From contig CAVYXF010000001.1 of the NCBI GenBank assembly GCA_963772335.1, forward strand, positions 62,001 through 126,000: a stretch of 64,000 bases of DNA, read 5' to 3'. Under the pieces are notes generated by a model. It saw only the letters and a program-made list of their open reading frames with translations. It was not told the origin of the DNA and made no database searches. Each line of letters starts with the position of its first letter. The first letter of the stretch is position 1. A program made the translations under genes and the position numbers. Origin of the DNA: CAVYXF01 sp963772335 (lineage in GTDB: Bacteria; Pseudomonadota; Alphaproteobacteria; Rhizobiales; Rhodomicrobiaceae). Positions 17,041-26,479 of this stretch are shown here, piece by piece.

Positions 17041-17571
17041 TCAGTCGGCAATCCGGGCATCGACGATAGCGAGGGCCGAATTTTGCAGCTTTGCGTCCGG
17101 CGAGGCCGGCACCAGCTCCACCTTCAAGGTGACCTTGCCACCGCTTCCGGAGGGAAAGTCCGGCGACTCGATCACAAACGCACGCACCTCGCCCTTACGC
17201 GGCGGCGGGAAGAAAGAGAAAGAGCCAAGAAAATTGGCCGCTTCGCCGCCCGTCATGCTCGCCTCATCACTCCCCCCGCGCGGCACCATATAGACATTGA
17301 CGACGTAGGGCTCGGCACGATCGACGACTTCAGGACGGACGGTGAGCTGAAGCGAGGCGCCTTCAGCCAACAGCTGGCTTGACGGCTTCTTCACCGTCAC
17401 GATTGCCGGCTGGCCGGCAGTTGCGATCGTCTTGGACATGGTGGCTGCGTGCGAGGGCGATATGCCAGAGTGTTTGCGTTTGCCGGAAGTGGCGAGGACC
17501 GGCCATAACGCGGCTAGCGCGACGATCATCGCCGCGACACACGCCTTCACGAAACGTCGATCCTTAAGCAT
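17041..17571 (-). CDS. Exported free-standing copy of a tyrosinase C-terminal domain
   Basis: A 176-residue protein with an N-terminal membrane or signal segment (about residues 8-26) and a beta-rich C-terminal half. Its tail lines up by eye with the C-terminal domain of the adjacent tyrosinase: VVNVYMVPRGG here against LVNVFVNCPYL there, LGSFSFFPPP against AGSFSFFGQ, VTLKVELVP against VDIQVLPV, and both end in an A(L)xxVxA(R/E) strand. It lacks all copper-binding histidine motifs. In plant and bacterial tyrosinases this domain shields the copper site until activation, so a separate copy may act as chaperone, inhibitor or partner; that is inference. It follows the tyrosinase stop by 95 bases on the same strand. 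Start taken at MLKDRRF. Confidence 0.6.
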   Translation of the reverse strand: MLKDRRFVKACVAAMIVALAALWPVLATSGKRKHSGISPSHAATMSKTIATAGQPAIVTVKKPSSQLLAEGASLQLTVRPEVVDRAEPYVVNVYMVPRGGSDEASMTGGEAANFLGSFSFFPPPRKGEVRAFVIESPDFPSGSGGKVTLKVELVPASPDAKLQNSALAIVDARIAD

Positions 17572-17666
17572 CACCTTTACCTCTCGCCCCACGAGATATG
17601 GCAGTGCCGGCGAATGCGGTAAAGCACCCTACTGAAAATTCATGAATGGCGCCGCCTGCCTGCGTC

Positions 17667-19115
17667 TCATGCCGAGATCAGCTCAACCGCGCTGACGGTG
17701 AACTCGGTGCGATTGTCGCCATTCTCCTCCGTGATCACAGGCAGAACCTGGATATCGACATTTTCGGTCTTGAGCCGCCCTTGCCGCGCCTGATCTCGCA
17801 AGGGATCGCTGACATCGACCAGGAAGACGCCGCCGTGATGCTGGTAGTGCTGCCCGAAAAAGGAGAACGAACCGGCATAGTGCGGGTCATCGGCTGGGGT
17901 GACCGGCGACAGATAGGGGCAGTTGACGAACACATTTACCAGGCACCGGCGCGTTGCCCCGCGCAGATTGGTGATGGTGATCCTGGCGAGGATCCGGCTC
18001 TCTTCCACCGCCGAAAGGCCCCGGGTCGTTGGAGCGGGCGAGCGGAACACGCGCCGGGAGAACAGATTGTCGACGAGCTGCCTGGCCGCCACAGCAATGC
18101 GCGTCTCGATGTTGGTGACGGTTGTCGCCGCCTTCGTGCTCTTGCCGATCACCTTCGTCTCTGTCGACACGGACAGGCCCCGGAAGGCGGACTGATCGGC
18201 CTCCTGCGGGGCGGCGGCGACCACCTGCCCATTCGTGAACAAGTCATAGGTGAAGCCCATCGTCTCGAAGTTCACTGCCTGGACCGCGGTCACGGTTTGC
18301 GCGGCGCCTGAGGTATCGACGAACTGGCGGTTATAGGTGAAGTTCTGCTGCGGGATGCGGTTATTGGCCCGTTGCCACTGCGCAGTGATGCGGTCGACAT
18401 TGCAATGATGCAGCCAGAAGATCGGATCGAGCGGGGAGAGGCCGTCGCCCATATGTCCGTCCGCGCCGCCGCTGATGGTGTGGCCGTTATTGTGCGGCGA
18501 GCCTTCGAGCCGCAGCTGGAAATTGGTGAAATTGGGCTGGCGCAAAATGCCAGTGATGGCGGTCGGCGTGAAAGAGCCGGCGAGCCGGGGATCATCCCTG
18601 AGGCCCCGCGTTGCGGTGATGCCGCGCCGCGCCCGCGTGATCACGCGCTCCGGGCCCCAATTGTCCGACTGATAGTCCGAGCGGTCGTTCCAGAAGGCGA
18701 CGTTGAGCGGTCCGTCGGCGAAAAAGGGCGCGGGCAAACGGCCGTTATTGGCGGTCCAGTCCCAATAGGGCAGGGCGAAATTGGAATCGCCGATCAGCGA
18801 GCCGCAGATGCGCTCGAAAAACGTGATGTAGTGGCGATGCCAGAGCACGAAATCCGGCCGGGTCTGCGCCCCATGCGGACAGAAATCGGCATGGATCAGC
18901 GCCTGGCCGCGCCAGCTGCGCCGGTCGGACTCCGCCAATTCGTGCATCTTGCGGACGGCTTCGCCATATTGGCTGAAGAACGGATCGTCGGGTGCGAGCG
19001 TTGAGACATTGCGGCGCACGCGCAGCGTTTGCGCCTTGGCTTCCCGGCCGAACTTCATGACATAGGGAGCGGCTGCGATAATGGCAGCCGCGGTGAGAAC
19101 CTCGCGCCGGTTCAT
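17667..19115 (-). CDS. Tat-exported tyrosinase family copper oxidase
   Basis: A 482-residue type 3 copper protein that would oxidise phenols to o-quinones with O2. A twin-arginine signal (NRREVLTAAA, residues 2-11) predicts export of the folded, metal-loaded enzyme. CuA-site candidates are His75 (LIHADFCPHG), His81 and His93 (FVLWHRHYITFFERI). Cys79 is placed where plant enzymes form a Cys-His thioether. The CuB site holds SPHNNGH and IFWLHHCNVDR. A C-terminal beta domain (from about residue 330) contains AGSFSFFGQHYQHHG. The layout resembles plant-type polyphenol oxidases more than short Streptomyces MelC2. The start at 19115 has a GGAGGG site. The downstream same-strand gene is a paralogue of the C-terminal domain. 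Confidence 0.9.
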   Translation of the reverse strand: MNRREVLTAAAIIAAAPYVMKFGREAKAQTLRVRRNVSTLAPDDPFFSQYGEAVRKMHELAESDRRSWRGQALIHADFCPHGAQTRPDFVLWHRHYITFFERICGSLIGDSNFALPYWDWTANNGRLPAPFFADGPLNVAFWNDRSDYQSDNWGPERVITRARRGITATRGLRDDPRLAGSFTPTAITGILRQPNFTNFQLRLEGSPHNNGHTISGGADGHMGDGLSPLDPIFWLHHCNVDRITAQWQRANNRIPQQNFTYNRQFVDTSGAAQTVTAVQAVNFETMGFTYDLFTNGQVVAAAPQEADQSAFRGLSVSTETKVIGKSTKAATTVTNIETRIAVAARQLVDNLFSRRVFRSPAPTTRGLSAVEESRILARITITNLRGATRRCLVNVFVNCPYLSPVTPADDPHYAGSFSFFGQHYQHHGGVFLVDVSDPLRDQARQGRLKTENVDIQVLPVITEENGDNRTEFTVSAVELISA

Positions 19116-19403
19116 GGACCCTCCGCAGACAAACGAAACAGAACTGCCGGAGGTCCTAGCAAAAAGCACCTGAGCTGACTATTGAGTGAACGAAAGATTT
19201 CGGCGTTTGCAGGACTTTTCTAACCGGAAGTCTCGGCGATCATGAAAATTCATGATGCTGATCGGCAACAGCATCATCTCTACATCTCGGGCGGCCCTGT
19301 TCGCTGATTTCCTGCACGATGAGGCTGCATCGGACGTGCCCGCCTCTTGTGAACTGTCTCGGCCTCCGCCATGGTGATCCCCGAAATCTCAAGGCGGGGG
19401 GCC

Positions 19404-22400
19404 ATGATGGTGTGTGTCCGGCGCGTAGCGACCCTGGCGTTCGTCCTGTTTTTCAGTGCACTCCTCACTGTGCCTGCCGCGCACGCGCAAGAGGATAGCG
19501 ATGCGCTCGCCGATCAGGTGAACGCGCTCTACCAGCAGGGCAAATATGCCGAGGCCCTGCCGCTCGCCGAGCGCCAAGTGGAGCTGATGAAAGCACAGCA
19601 CGGCGAGGAGCATCCCGACTATGCTGCCGCGTTGAGCGACCTCGCAAATGTGCTGCAGCGGCTGAACAGGGCTGCCGAGGCGGAAGCTCTGTTCCGCAAG
19701 GCCATTGCCATCGATGAGGCCAGCCTCGGTCCCACTCACGAAGACTTGGCCACCGACCTGAAAGGGCTGGGTGCGCTGCTTCGCGCTCAGAGCCGGATTG
19801 CGGAAGCCGAGACGGTGTATCGGCGTGTCCTCAGCATCGACGAAACCAATCACGGGCCGAGCGATGCGATCGTTGCGGAGGATCTGGGCTCGCTTGCGCT
19901 CGTGCTGAGCGACGCAGGCCGCCTCGCCGAGGCCGAGCCGCTGACGCGCCGTGCACTCGAGATTACCGAGTCACTTCTGGGACCCGATCACCCCGATGTT
20001 GCGAGGCGGCTGAACAGCCTGGCAACCGTGTTGGTCGAGGCGACGCGCTATACCGAGGCCGAGCCACTGCTGCGCCGGGCGCTGGCCATCACCGAGACGC
20101 ATGCGGGACCCGACAGCCTCATGGCGGCGGTGGAGCTCAACAATCTTGCGCAAATTCTGGTCAGGAGAAGTGCGTTCGCGCAAGCCGAGCCGTTGATGCG
20201 GCGGGCGCTAGAGATCGATCAGAGCCAGCCAATCGTCGACGAAGCAAGGGTTGCGGCCGACCTCACAAATCTGGCAGCTTTGCTGCTGGAGACGAGCCGC
20301 CCGAGCCATGCCGAGCCGCTCTTGCGCCGGGCGCTGGCGCTCGACGAGGCCCGGCTCGGCCCGAACCACCCGCGTGTCGCCCTCCACCTCAACAACCTCT
20401 CCCAAGTGCTCACCGCCACCAACCGATCTGCAGAGGCGGAGCCGCTCTTGCGCCGGTCGCTGGCGATCAACGAGGCTGCGCTCGGCCCGAACCATCCGAT
20501 GGTTGCTAAGAATCTCAACAATCTCGCTTTGGTTCTGCAAGCGTTTAACCGTTCTGCCGAGGCCGAGCCGCTGATGCGCCGCGCCGTCGCGATCGATGAG
20601 GCCATTTATGGCCCCGACAATGCGATCGTCGCGGAAGCGCTGAACAATCTTGCCTTTCTTCTCAAAGGCACCGGCTCTTTGGGCGAAGTCGAGCCGCTGA
20701 TGCGGCGGGTGCTTGCCATTTTCGAGAAGGAGCTGGGCCCCGATCATCCCCATGTGGCCACCGCCCTCGGCAATCTGGCTTTGCTGCTGGCCGAGCGCGG
20801 GGATTGGGAGGGTGCTCTTGGGCTGATTACCCGCTCGGGGGCGATGCGTACGGCCGATGCTCGGCGCAACAGCGGCGGTTCTGCGGAGACCCTGCGGCGC
20901 CTCGTTCACGCCGGCCGCGCCGATCAGCTAGTCTTTGTGCTGAGCGCTTATCACACGCGCGCCAATCGCAAGGACAGTGTCAATGACAGCTTCGTCGCAG
21001 CGCAGCGCGCACTTGGCACGGAAGCGGCTGCGGCGGTTGCCGAGGCCTCGGCCCGTTTCGCGGCGGGCACCGGCCCACTCGCCGAGCTGGTGCGGAGCAT
21101 GCAGGACACATCAGCTGCTCGCGCCGCCGCCGATCGAAAGCTGCTCGCCGCGCTCACCGAAGGAAACAAGGACGCTGCTGCAAGCCTGCGTGCCGAGGAG
21201 AGCCAGCTTGGCGCAAAGCTTGACGAGATTACGGCGCGGCTCGCCCGGGAGTTCCCGGACTACACCGCGCTCGCCAATCCCGAGCCGCTCACCATCGAGG
21301 CGGTACAGCGTCTGTTGAAGCCGGGCGAGGTGTTCATCCAGTTCCTGAACCTGGGAAGCGCCGGCAAGCTGCCGGAAAGCGGCTTTGTCTGGGCGATTAG
21401 CAAGAGCGACGTTCGCTGGGCTTCGCTCGACCATGGCACGCTGTGGTTTCAGGCGGGCGTTGCGCTGATGCGCTGCGGCCTCGATCGCACCAATTGGGCC
21501 GATGCATCGGACTGGCCGGAAGATACGCAGCAAGAGAAGGACAGCAAGGCCGAGCAGCTCACCCGGCGAGAGCAGTGCAAGAAAGCGACCGGGGTCGACG
21601 ACGTGGAGAACCGGCCGCTGCCCTTCCCGCTGATCGGGGCCTACAACTTCTATCGCTCGCTGTTCGGCGGAATCGAGGACATGATCAAAGGCAAGCAGCT
21701 CCTGATCGTTCCCTCTGGCGCGCTGACCGCATTGCCGTTCCAGGTGCTCATCACCCAAGAGCCCGCCGCCAAGGTCGCGGCGAGCGGCGCCGACTACACG
21801 AACGCCGCTTGGCTCGGCAGGAGCAACGCCATCACCGTGCTCCCCTCCGCCGCCAGCCTGCAGGCTTTGCGCCGGGTCGCAAGGCCGACCAAGGCATCGC
21901 AGCCCTTTGCCGGTTTCGGCAATCCGCTGCTGATCGGGCCGTTTGGCAACAATAACCGCGCCTGGGCCAAGCAGGATTGCGCCAAGCTCGGGTCCATCAC
22001 AGCCATCTCTGCGGTCCCGCGCGGCTTCACCCCGCCTTCTCTGGCAAGCCTCGGCGTGACGGACGTGGAGGGGCTGCGCCGGCAATGGCCGCTTCCCGAG
22101 ACGGCCGACGAGCTGTGCAATGTCGCAGGCGTGCTCGGCGCGCCGCCCTCGACGGTTCATCTCGGGCGTGATGCGACCGAGCGGCGGGTCAAGCAGCTCT
22201 CCGCGCGCGGTGAGCTCGCTCAGGCGCGGGTGATTCATTTCGCCACCCACGGTCTCCTTCCCGGCGAGACGGAGATGGTCGGGCAAGTGAGGCCGGAACC
22301 GGCGCTGATGCTGACGCCGCCCGACAGGCCGAGCGAGGAGGATAACGGGCTGCTCACCGCTTCCGAGGTGGCGCAGCTGCAGCTCGACGCCGATTGGGTG

Positions 22401-22706
22401 GTGCTGTCGGCCTGCAACACCGCGGCGGCGAGCGAGAGCCGCGCGGAAGAAGACCTGTCGGGCCTCGCCCGCGCCTTCTTCTATGCCGGCGCACGCGCGC
22501 TGCTTGTCTCGCACTGGTATGTCGATAGCCAGGGCACGGTCGCGCTCATCACCAAGACCTTTGCGGCGATGAAAGCCGACCCGCATATCGGCCGGGCCGA
22601 AGCTTTGCGGCGCGCGATCAGCGCGCTGATCGCTGAGGGCGGCGGCATGGAGCATCCCGGCAAATGGGCGCCGTTCGTGGTCGTGGGCGAAGGCGGCGGT
22701 GAGTGA
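19404..22706 (+). CDS. Exported TPR-CHAT protease-like protein
   Basis: A protein of about 1100 residues. After a signal-type segment (VATLAFVLFFSALLTVPAAHA) come about ten tandem 42-residue kinesin-light-chain-type TPR units, roughly residues 40-470, each with AEPLxRRALxI and LGPxHPxVAxxLNNLA. A CHAT domain fills the C-terminus. The caspase-like dyad is visible: His949 (HFATHGLLPGE) and Cys1004 (LSACNTAAAS), numbered from the ATG at 19404. CHAT proteins are cysteine peptidases of clan CD, known from separase-like and CRISPR-associated Craspase proteins. An upstream ATG at 19371 would add 11 residues before the signal segment. No gasdermin or Cas gene is nearby. Target unknown. Confidence 0.85.
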   Translation: MMVCVRRVATLAFVLFFSALLTVPAAHAQEDSDALADQVNALYQQGKYAEALPLAERQVELMKAQHGEEHPDYAAALSDLANVLQRLNRAAEAEALFRKAIAIDEASLGPTHEDLATDLKGLGALLRAQSRIAEAETVYRRVLSIDETNHGPSDAIVAEDLGSLALVLSDAGRLAEAEPLTRRALEITESLLGPDHPDVARRLNSLATVLVEATRYTEAEPLLRRALAITETHAGPDSLMAAVELNNLAQILVRRSAFAQAEPLMRRALEIDQSQPIVDEARVAADLTNLAALLLETSRPSHAEPLLRRALALDEARLGPNHPRVALHLNNLSQVLTATNRSAEAEPLLRRSLAINEAALGPNHPMVAKNLNNLALVLQAFNRSAEAEPLMRRAVAIDEAIYGPDNAIVAEALNNLAFLLKGTGSLGEVEPLMRRVLAIFEKELGPDHPHVATALGNLALLLAERGDWEGALGLITRSGAMRTADARRNSGGSAETLRRLVHAGRADQLVFVLSAYHTRANRKDSVNDSFVAAQRALGTEAAAAVAEASARFAAGTGPLAELVRSMQDTSAARAAADRKLLAALTEGNKDAAASLRAEESQLGAKLDEITARLAREFPDYTALANPEPLTIEAVQRLLKPGEVFIQFLNLGSAGKLPESGFVWAISKSDVRWASLDHGTLWFQAGVALMRCGLDRTNWADASDWPEDTQQEKDSKAEQLTRREQCKKATGVDDVENRPLPFPLIGAYNFYRSLFGGIEDMIKGKQLLIVPSGALTALPFQVLITQEPAAKVAASGADYTNAAWLGRSNAITVLPSAASLQALRRVARPTKASQPFAGFGNPLLIGPFGNNNRAWAKQDCAKLGSITAISAVPRGFTPPSLASLGVTDVEGLRRQWPLPETADELCNVAGVLGAPPSTVHLGRDATERRVKQLSARGELAQARVIHFATHGLLPGETEMVGQVRPEPALMLTPPDRPSEEDNGLLTASEVAQLQLDADWVVLSACNTAAASESRAEEDLSGLARAFFYAGARALLVSHWYVDSQGTVALITKTFAAMKADPHIGRAEALRRAISALIAEGGGMEHPGKWAPFVVVGEGGGE

Positions 22707-22714
22707 GGCCGCAG

Positions 22715-23383
22715 CTAACCGGGCATGGCCGAGCGGGCAAGCGTCTCCAGGATGATGGTGCTGCCGCGGCGCAGCGCGTCCCAGCCAAAGCCGCCCGGCA
22801 ATGCGTGCGCTCTCTCCGGCGGCGGAAGTTTAGCGATATGGATGAAGCCGGAGAGCGGCGCGTGATCCACCACCTCGGCGAGGGCGAGGCTTTCAAACAG
22901 TACGGCATTGCAAAGATAGCGGCCGGCGTCCGCCGAAAGTGTCGCCCTGATCCCTTCCATGCGCAGGCGCTGCAGCAGCCGCTCAGCGGGCAGGCTGGCT
23001 TTCAATATGATCGGCCGGCCTTTGCGTATCGACCGCTCCGCCGCAAGAGCGCCGGAGCAGTCCGCGCGCCGGCTCGTCTGGTTGAAGGCGCGGGTTTCGA
23101 TGACAAAGCCGCGTGCGCTCGAGGATACGCCAAAATGCAAAAGCACATCCGGCTGGACGTCGGCGACCAGGCTGCGCAGCTTGATCACAGCCTGCCGCCA
23201 ATCCGTCGGCAGGACGGCGGCGAACAGCAAAGGCTTAGGGATGGCGCGCAGCTTAATGTCCTGAAATTCCTGTACCAGCCGCTCGGACGCGTTGAATGGC
23301 ACGCCAGGAAACGGCCCGAAGCCGGTCACCGCGATCCGTAGCCGTCCGTATCCTTTCCTGCCCCGCGCCTGCCTTCTCTTCAC
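22715..23383 (-). CDS. pcp: Pyroglutamyl-peptidase I (C15 family)
   Basis: A 222-residue cytoplasmic cysteine peptidase that removes N-terminal pyroglutamate. Family landmarks are the start TGFGPFPGVPFNAS, the catalytic Glu in RGFVIETRAFN, Cys in AGRYLCNAV and His in GFIHIAKLP. The start is uncertain: the frame opens at a GTG at 23383, and LRIAVTGFGPF begins 14 codons later without an ATG. It converges with the CHAT gene, with only 8 bases between the stops. Confidence 0.88.
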   Translation of the reverse strand: MKRRQARGRKGYGRLRIAVTGFGPFPGVPFNASERLVQEFQDIKLRAIPKPLLFAAVLPTDWRQAVIKLRSLVADVQPDVLLHFGVSSSARGFVIETRAFNQTSRRADCSGALAAERSIRKGRPIILKASLPAERLLQRLRMEGIRATLSADAGRYLCNAVLFESLALAEVVDHAPLSGFIHIAKLPPPERAHALPGGFGWDALRRGSTIILETLARSAMPG

Positions 23384-23501
23384 CGCTGGTTCAGCCTGAT
23401 GTTAAGCATATTTGCAAACACGCCGTTTAAAGAAGCTGGACAAATTGTAGACGCTCTTGGACCTATGATCACGCGCCATGCTGACCTGAAAGGTATCTGG
23501 G

Positions 23502-25169
23502 ATGATCCGCGCCGCGCTTGCCCTCGCTGTCGCCATTCTCGCCGTCGTCGCCCCGCCGCTGGAAGCCGCTGAGATGACCATTCCCTCAAAGGTCGATGCC
23601 GTCACGATCTTCCCAAATGGTGCCGAGGTCGCGCGCGTCTTTGACGTGACGCTCGACCAGGGCTCGCATGTGCTGGTGCTCGCCGACCTGCCGTCGGCGG
23701 TTTCGGAAAACTCGATCCGCGTCGATGGCGAGACTTCGGGCAATCTTGAAATCGGTTCGGTTGATGCGCGCCCGATCGTCGTGAAGATGCCGCGCCAGCC
23801 AGGCACGCCCGACGATACCGAGCGCAAGCGCATCGAGGATGAGATCAAGCGCCTCACCGATGAGCGCACCGCGCTTGACGGTGTTATCGCCGCCGCCAAT
23901 ACGCAGAAGGCACTTGCCGACAATCTCAGCCGCTTGCCGCTTGCCGGCCCCAAGCGGAATAGCGACGCCCCCGATCCGGACTGGAACGCGCTGTTCGATC
24001 TGATCGGCACGCGCGTCAGCGAGTCAGCCAAGGCTGTCCAGGAAGCCCAGGTGAAGCAGCGCGCGCTCGATGAGCAGGTCAAGATCCTGCGGGAAAAGCT
24101 GCAGCACGAGCCGGCGGAGGAATGGGAGCGCACCGAGGTGCGCATCTTTGTCGATGCTGGCGGGGCGGTCGAGGGGCGACTGCGTGTGCGCTACCAGGTG
24201 GCGAGCGCCAGCTGGACGCCGATTTATGATGCACGGCTGACGACCGGCGGCAAGAACAAGAATGCAAGCCTCACTATTGCCCGCCGTGCCTCGATCAGCC
24301 AGGAGACCGGCGAGGACTGGACCGAGGCAGACCTGACGCTCTCCACCACCCGGCCGGGCGGCAGCACCTCCGCGCCCGAGCTCAACACGGAAAAGGTGAT
24401 GTTCCGTCCCGAGCCTCGGCCGGTCGCTGCACCTGCGCCGCTGATGCGCGAGCGGGGTCTCGTCGGCGGCGCGATGAAGGCCGAGCGTAACGATGCCTTC
24501 GCTCAGGCTGCCGAGAGCGGTGCGGCCGTCGAGGCGCAACCTTACCAAACCTCTTTCCACATCCCGCAGCGGGTGACGGTGAAGTCCGGGGTCGGGCAGA
24601 AGAAGGTGTTCATCGCGGCGGAAAATCCAAAACCATCGCTGATGGTTCGCTCCGCTCCAAAGAAAGACGCAACCGCCTATCTGCACGCCAAATTCACTCA
24701 TGAGGGCATCGCCCCGCTGCTTCCCGGCGAAGTCTCGCTCTATCGCGACGGCGTGTTCACCGGCCGCGGCCAGCTGCCGCTGATCGTGCAAGGCGAGGAG
24801 GAGGAGCTTGGCTTCGGCCAGGACGACGCGGTGAAGATTGCCCGCGTCGAGCTCAAGCGCGCCAAGGGCGAGAGCGGCATCATCGCCTCCTCCAACACCG
24901 ATGAGCAGCATTACAAGATCACGGTGAAGAACTATCACGACTGGGTCATGCCGGTGACCATCGTCGATCAGGTGCCCATCTCGGAGGACGAGAAGATCGT
25001 CGTCGACCTCTTGCCGATGACCACCGAGCCGACCGAGCGCAATTATGACGAGAAGCAGGGCCTGCTCGCTTGGACTTACGATCTCAAGCCCCAGGAGGAG
25101 AAGGAGATCAAGCTCTCCTACGAGCTGAAATGGCCGGCCAAGCGCGAGATCATCACGACGGAATACTGA
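23502..25169 (+). CDS. Mucoidy inhibitor MuiA family protein (DUF4139/DUF4140)
   Basis: A 555-residue exported protein. A signal peptide (MIRAALALAVAILAVVAPP, then LEAAE) is followed by the DUF4140 beta domain (VTIFPNGAEVARVFDVTL), a charged coiled coil (about residues 100-205) and the long DUF4139 beta region (RVRYQVASASWTPIYDARL, QETGEDWTEADLTLSTTRP). The name comes from an effect on mucoid phenotype; biochemical function is unknown. The end overlaps the convergent DMT transporter gene by 17 bases. Confidence 0.9.
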   Translation: MIRAALALAVAILAVVAPPLEAAEMTIPSKVDAVTIFPNGAEVARVFDVTLDQGSHVLVLADLPSAVSENSIRVDGETSGNLEIGSVDARPIVVKMPRQPGTPDDTERKRIEDEIKRLTDERTALDGVIAAANTQKALADNLSRLPLAGPKRNSDAPDPDWNALFDLIGTRVSESAKAVQEAQVKQRALDEQVKILREKLQHEPAEEWERTEVRIFVDAGGAVEGRLRVRYQVASASWTPIYDARLTTGGKNKNASLTIARRASISQETGEDWTEADLTLSTTRPGGSTSAPELNTEKVMFRPEPRPVAAPAPLMRERGLVGGAMKAERNDAFAQAAESGAAVEAQPYQTSFHIPQRVTVKSGVGQKKVFIAAENPKPSLMVRSAPKKDATAYLHAKFTHEGIAPLLPGEVSLYRDGVFTGRGQLPLIVQGEEEELGFGQDDAVKIARVELKRAKGESGIIASSNTDEQHYKITVKNYHDWVMPVTIVDQVPISEDEKIVVDLLPMTTEPTERNYDEKQGLLAWTYDLKPQEEKEIKLSYELKWPAKREIITTEY

Positions 25170-26100
25170 TCCTCTCCGGCCGCGAGGCGAGCCAGACACC
25201 GCAAAGGATCAGGGCAAAGCCCGCCAGATGAAACGGGTGCAGCGTCTCGCCGAGGAACAGGATGGCCATGATCGCACCGAACATCGGCACCAGATGGATG
25301 AAAACCCCCGCGCGGCTTGCGCCGATCAGTTCCACCCCGCGGATGTAGAAGATCTGCGCGGTAGCGCTGGGGAGCGTTGCGACATAGAGCACGGCGAGCA
25401 CCGCACCGCTGGTCCAATGGATCTGCCGATAGAGCAGGTGCTCGCCGATGAAAATCGGCAGATTGATGATCGAGGCCACGGCAAAGGTGATCGCGGCAAA
25501 GCTCAGCCAGTGGATCGGTGGCTGCTTGCGCAGCAGCACCGTATAGATTGACCACACCGCCATCGCCGCCAGCACCCAGAGATCACCCTGGTTGAGATCG
25601 AGGGCGAGCAGCGCGTGCGGATCGCCCTTTGCTAGCACCGTCAGCACCCCGGCAAGCGACAGACCGATGCCGAGCGCCTGGAACCGGCTGATCCTCTCCC
25701 GATAAGTGAGAAACGCGGCGAGCGGAATCAGCAGCGGAACCGCCGAATTGATCACCAGTGCATTGATCGCCGAGGTCTTGCTGATTCCATAGTAGTAGAG
25801 TGCGATGAAGGTGCCGGCACCGATCGCGCCGAGCAGGATCAGGATCGGCCAATTGGCGCGGATCACCGGCCAGTCGCGCTTCAGATGCGGCCAGGCGAAC
25901 GGCAGGGTGAAGAAGACGGCGAGCGTCCAGCGCAGCCAAGCGAGCGCGAGTGGCGGCACGGTCTCATGGATGCCACGCGCCACAACGGAATTGCCTGCCC
26001 AAAACACCATCGTCAGGATGAGCAGCAAATAGGCGTTGCCAAAACCCCGAGAGGCGAGCGTCGGCGGGGTGGTGGTTGGTGTACGGTCCTGCATGGGCAT
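25153..26100 (-). CDS. DMT superfamily transporter (EamA)
   Basis: A 315-residue inner-membrane protein with about ten membrane segments in two EamA repeats. The first is marked by FWAGNSVVARG and ALAWLRW, the second by WSIYTVLLRK and FLGETLHPFH. Such transporters export amino acids or other metabolites by exchange with protons; the substrate is not evident. It stands alone on its strand. Confidence 0.9.
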   Translation of the reverse strand: MPMQDRTPTTTPPTLASRGFGNAYLLLILTMVFWAGNSVVARGIHETVPPLALAWLRWTLAVFFTLPFAWPHLKRDWPVIRANWPILILLGAIGAGTFIALYYYGISKTSAINALVINSAVPLLIPLAAFLTYRERISRFQALGIGLSLAGVLTVLAKGDPHALLALDLNQGDLWVLAAMAVWSIYTVLLRKQPPIHWLSFAAITFAVASIINLPIFIGEHLLYRQIHWTSGAVLAVLYVATLPSATAQIFYIRGVELIGASRAGVFIHLVPMFGAIMAILFLGETLHPFHLAGFALILCGVWLASRPERISIPS

Positions 26101-26252
26101 CGCTTACGCGAGCTTTATCGGCCGGTAAAGTTTTCTCTGATTACGGAGCGGGCAGTGTGCGTGCGCCGCAGGCGCTCTGCGAACAGCGTGAAGCAGCAAA
26201 GGGGCGGGCACTATCAATGAGGTCCGCTGCGTTGGTGGCAATCCGCGATTGA

Positions 26253-26375
26253 TACGCCGAGCATCTGCGCCAGCATCAGCGCGTGACCCAGGCCGACCGC
26301 GAGCAGCAGGCGATCGTCAACCGCTTCCAGATCGAGGGCAGCCCCAAAGTCACACACCTGATCGCCGCCTCCTGA
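26253..26375 (+). pseudogene. C-terminal remnant of an MFS_3-type exporter
   Basis: A 40-codon open stretch directly after a TGA, reading YAEHLRQHQRV, TQADREQQAIVNRF and ending KVTHLIAAS. It matches the soluble C-terminal tail typical of the transmembrane secretion effector (EntS-like) MFS group, where AEHLRQHxRVTxADR is recurrent. Nothing of the membrane part is left. I read it as a gene relic in a roughly 380-base gap that otherwise holds nothing recognisable. Confidence 0.45.
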
Positions 26376-26479
26376 GGCGTGATCAGGACTGCAGCCCGGC
26401 CTTGGGCGCCGTCATCCAGCCGACATGAAGCGCGGGCTATCCTGGCCGGGTGTACCGGCGGCCATTAAACGGGCCGAGC

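Noticed and set aside
19404..22706. CHAT protein as part of a type III-E CRISPR or gasdermin defence system
   Set aside because: It has a signal peptide, and no Cas7-11, CRISPR array or gasdermin-like gene is nearby.
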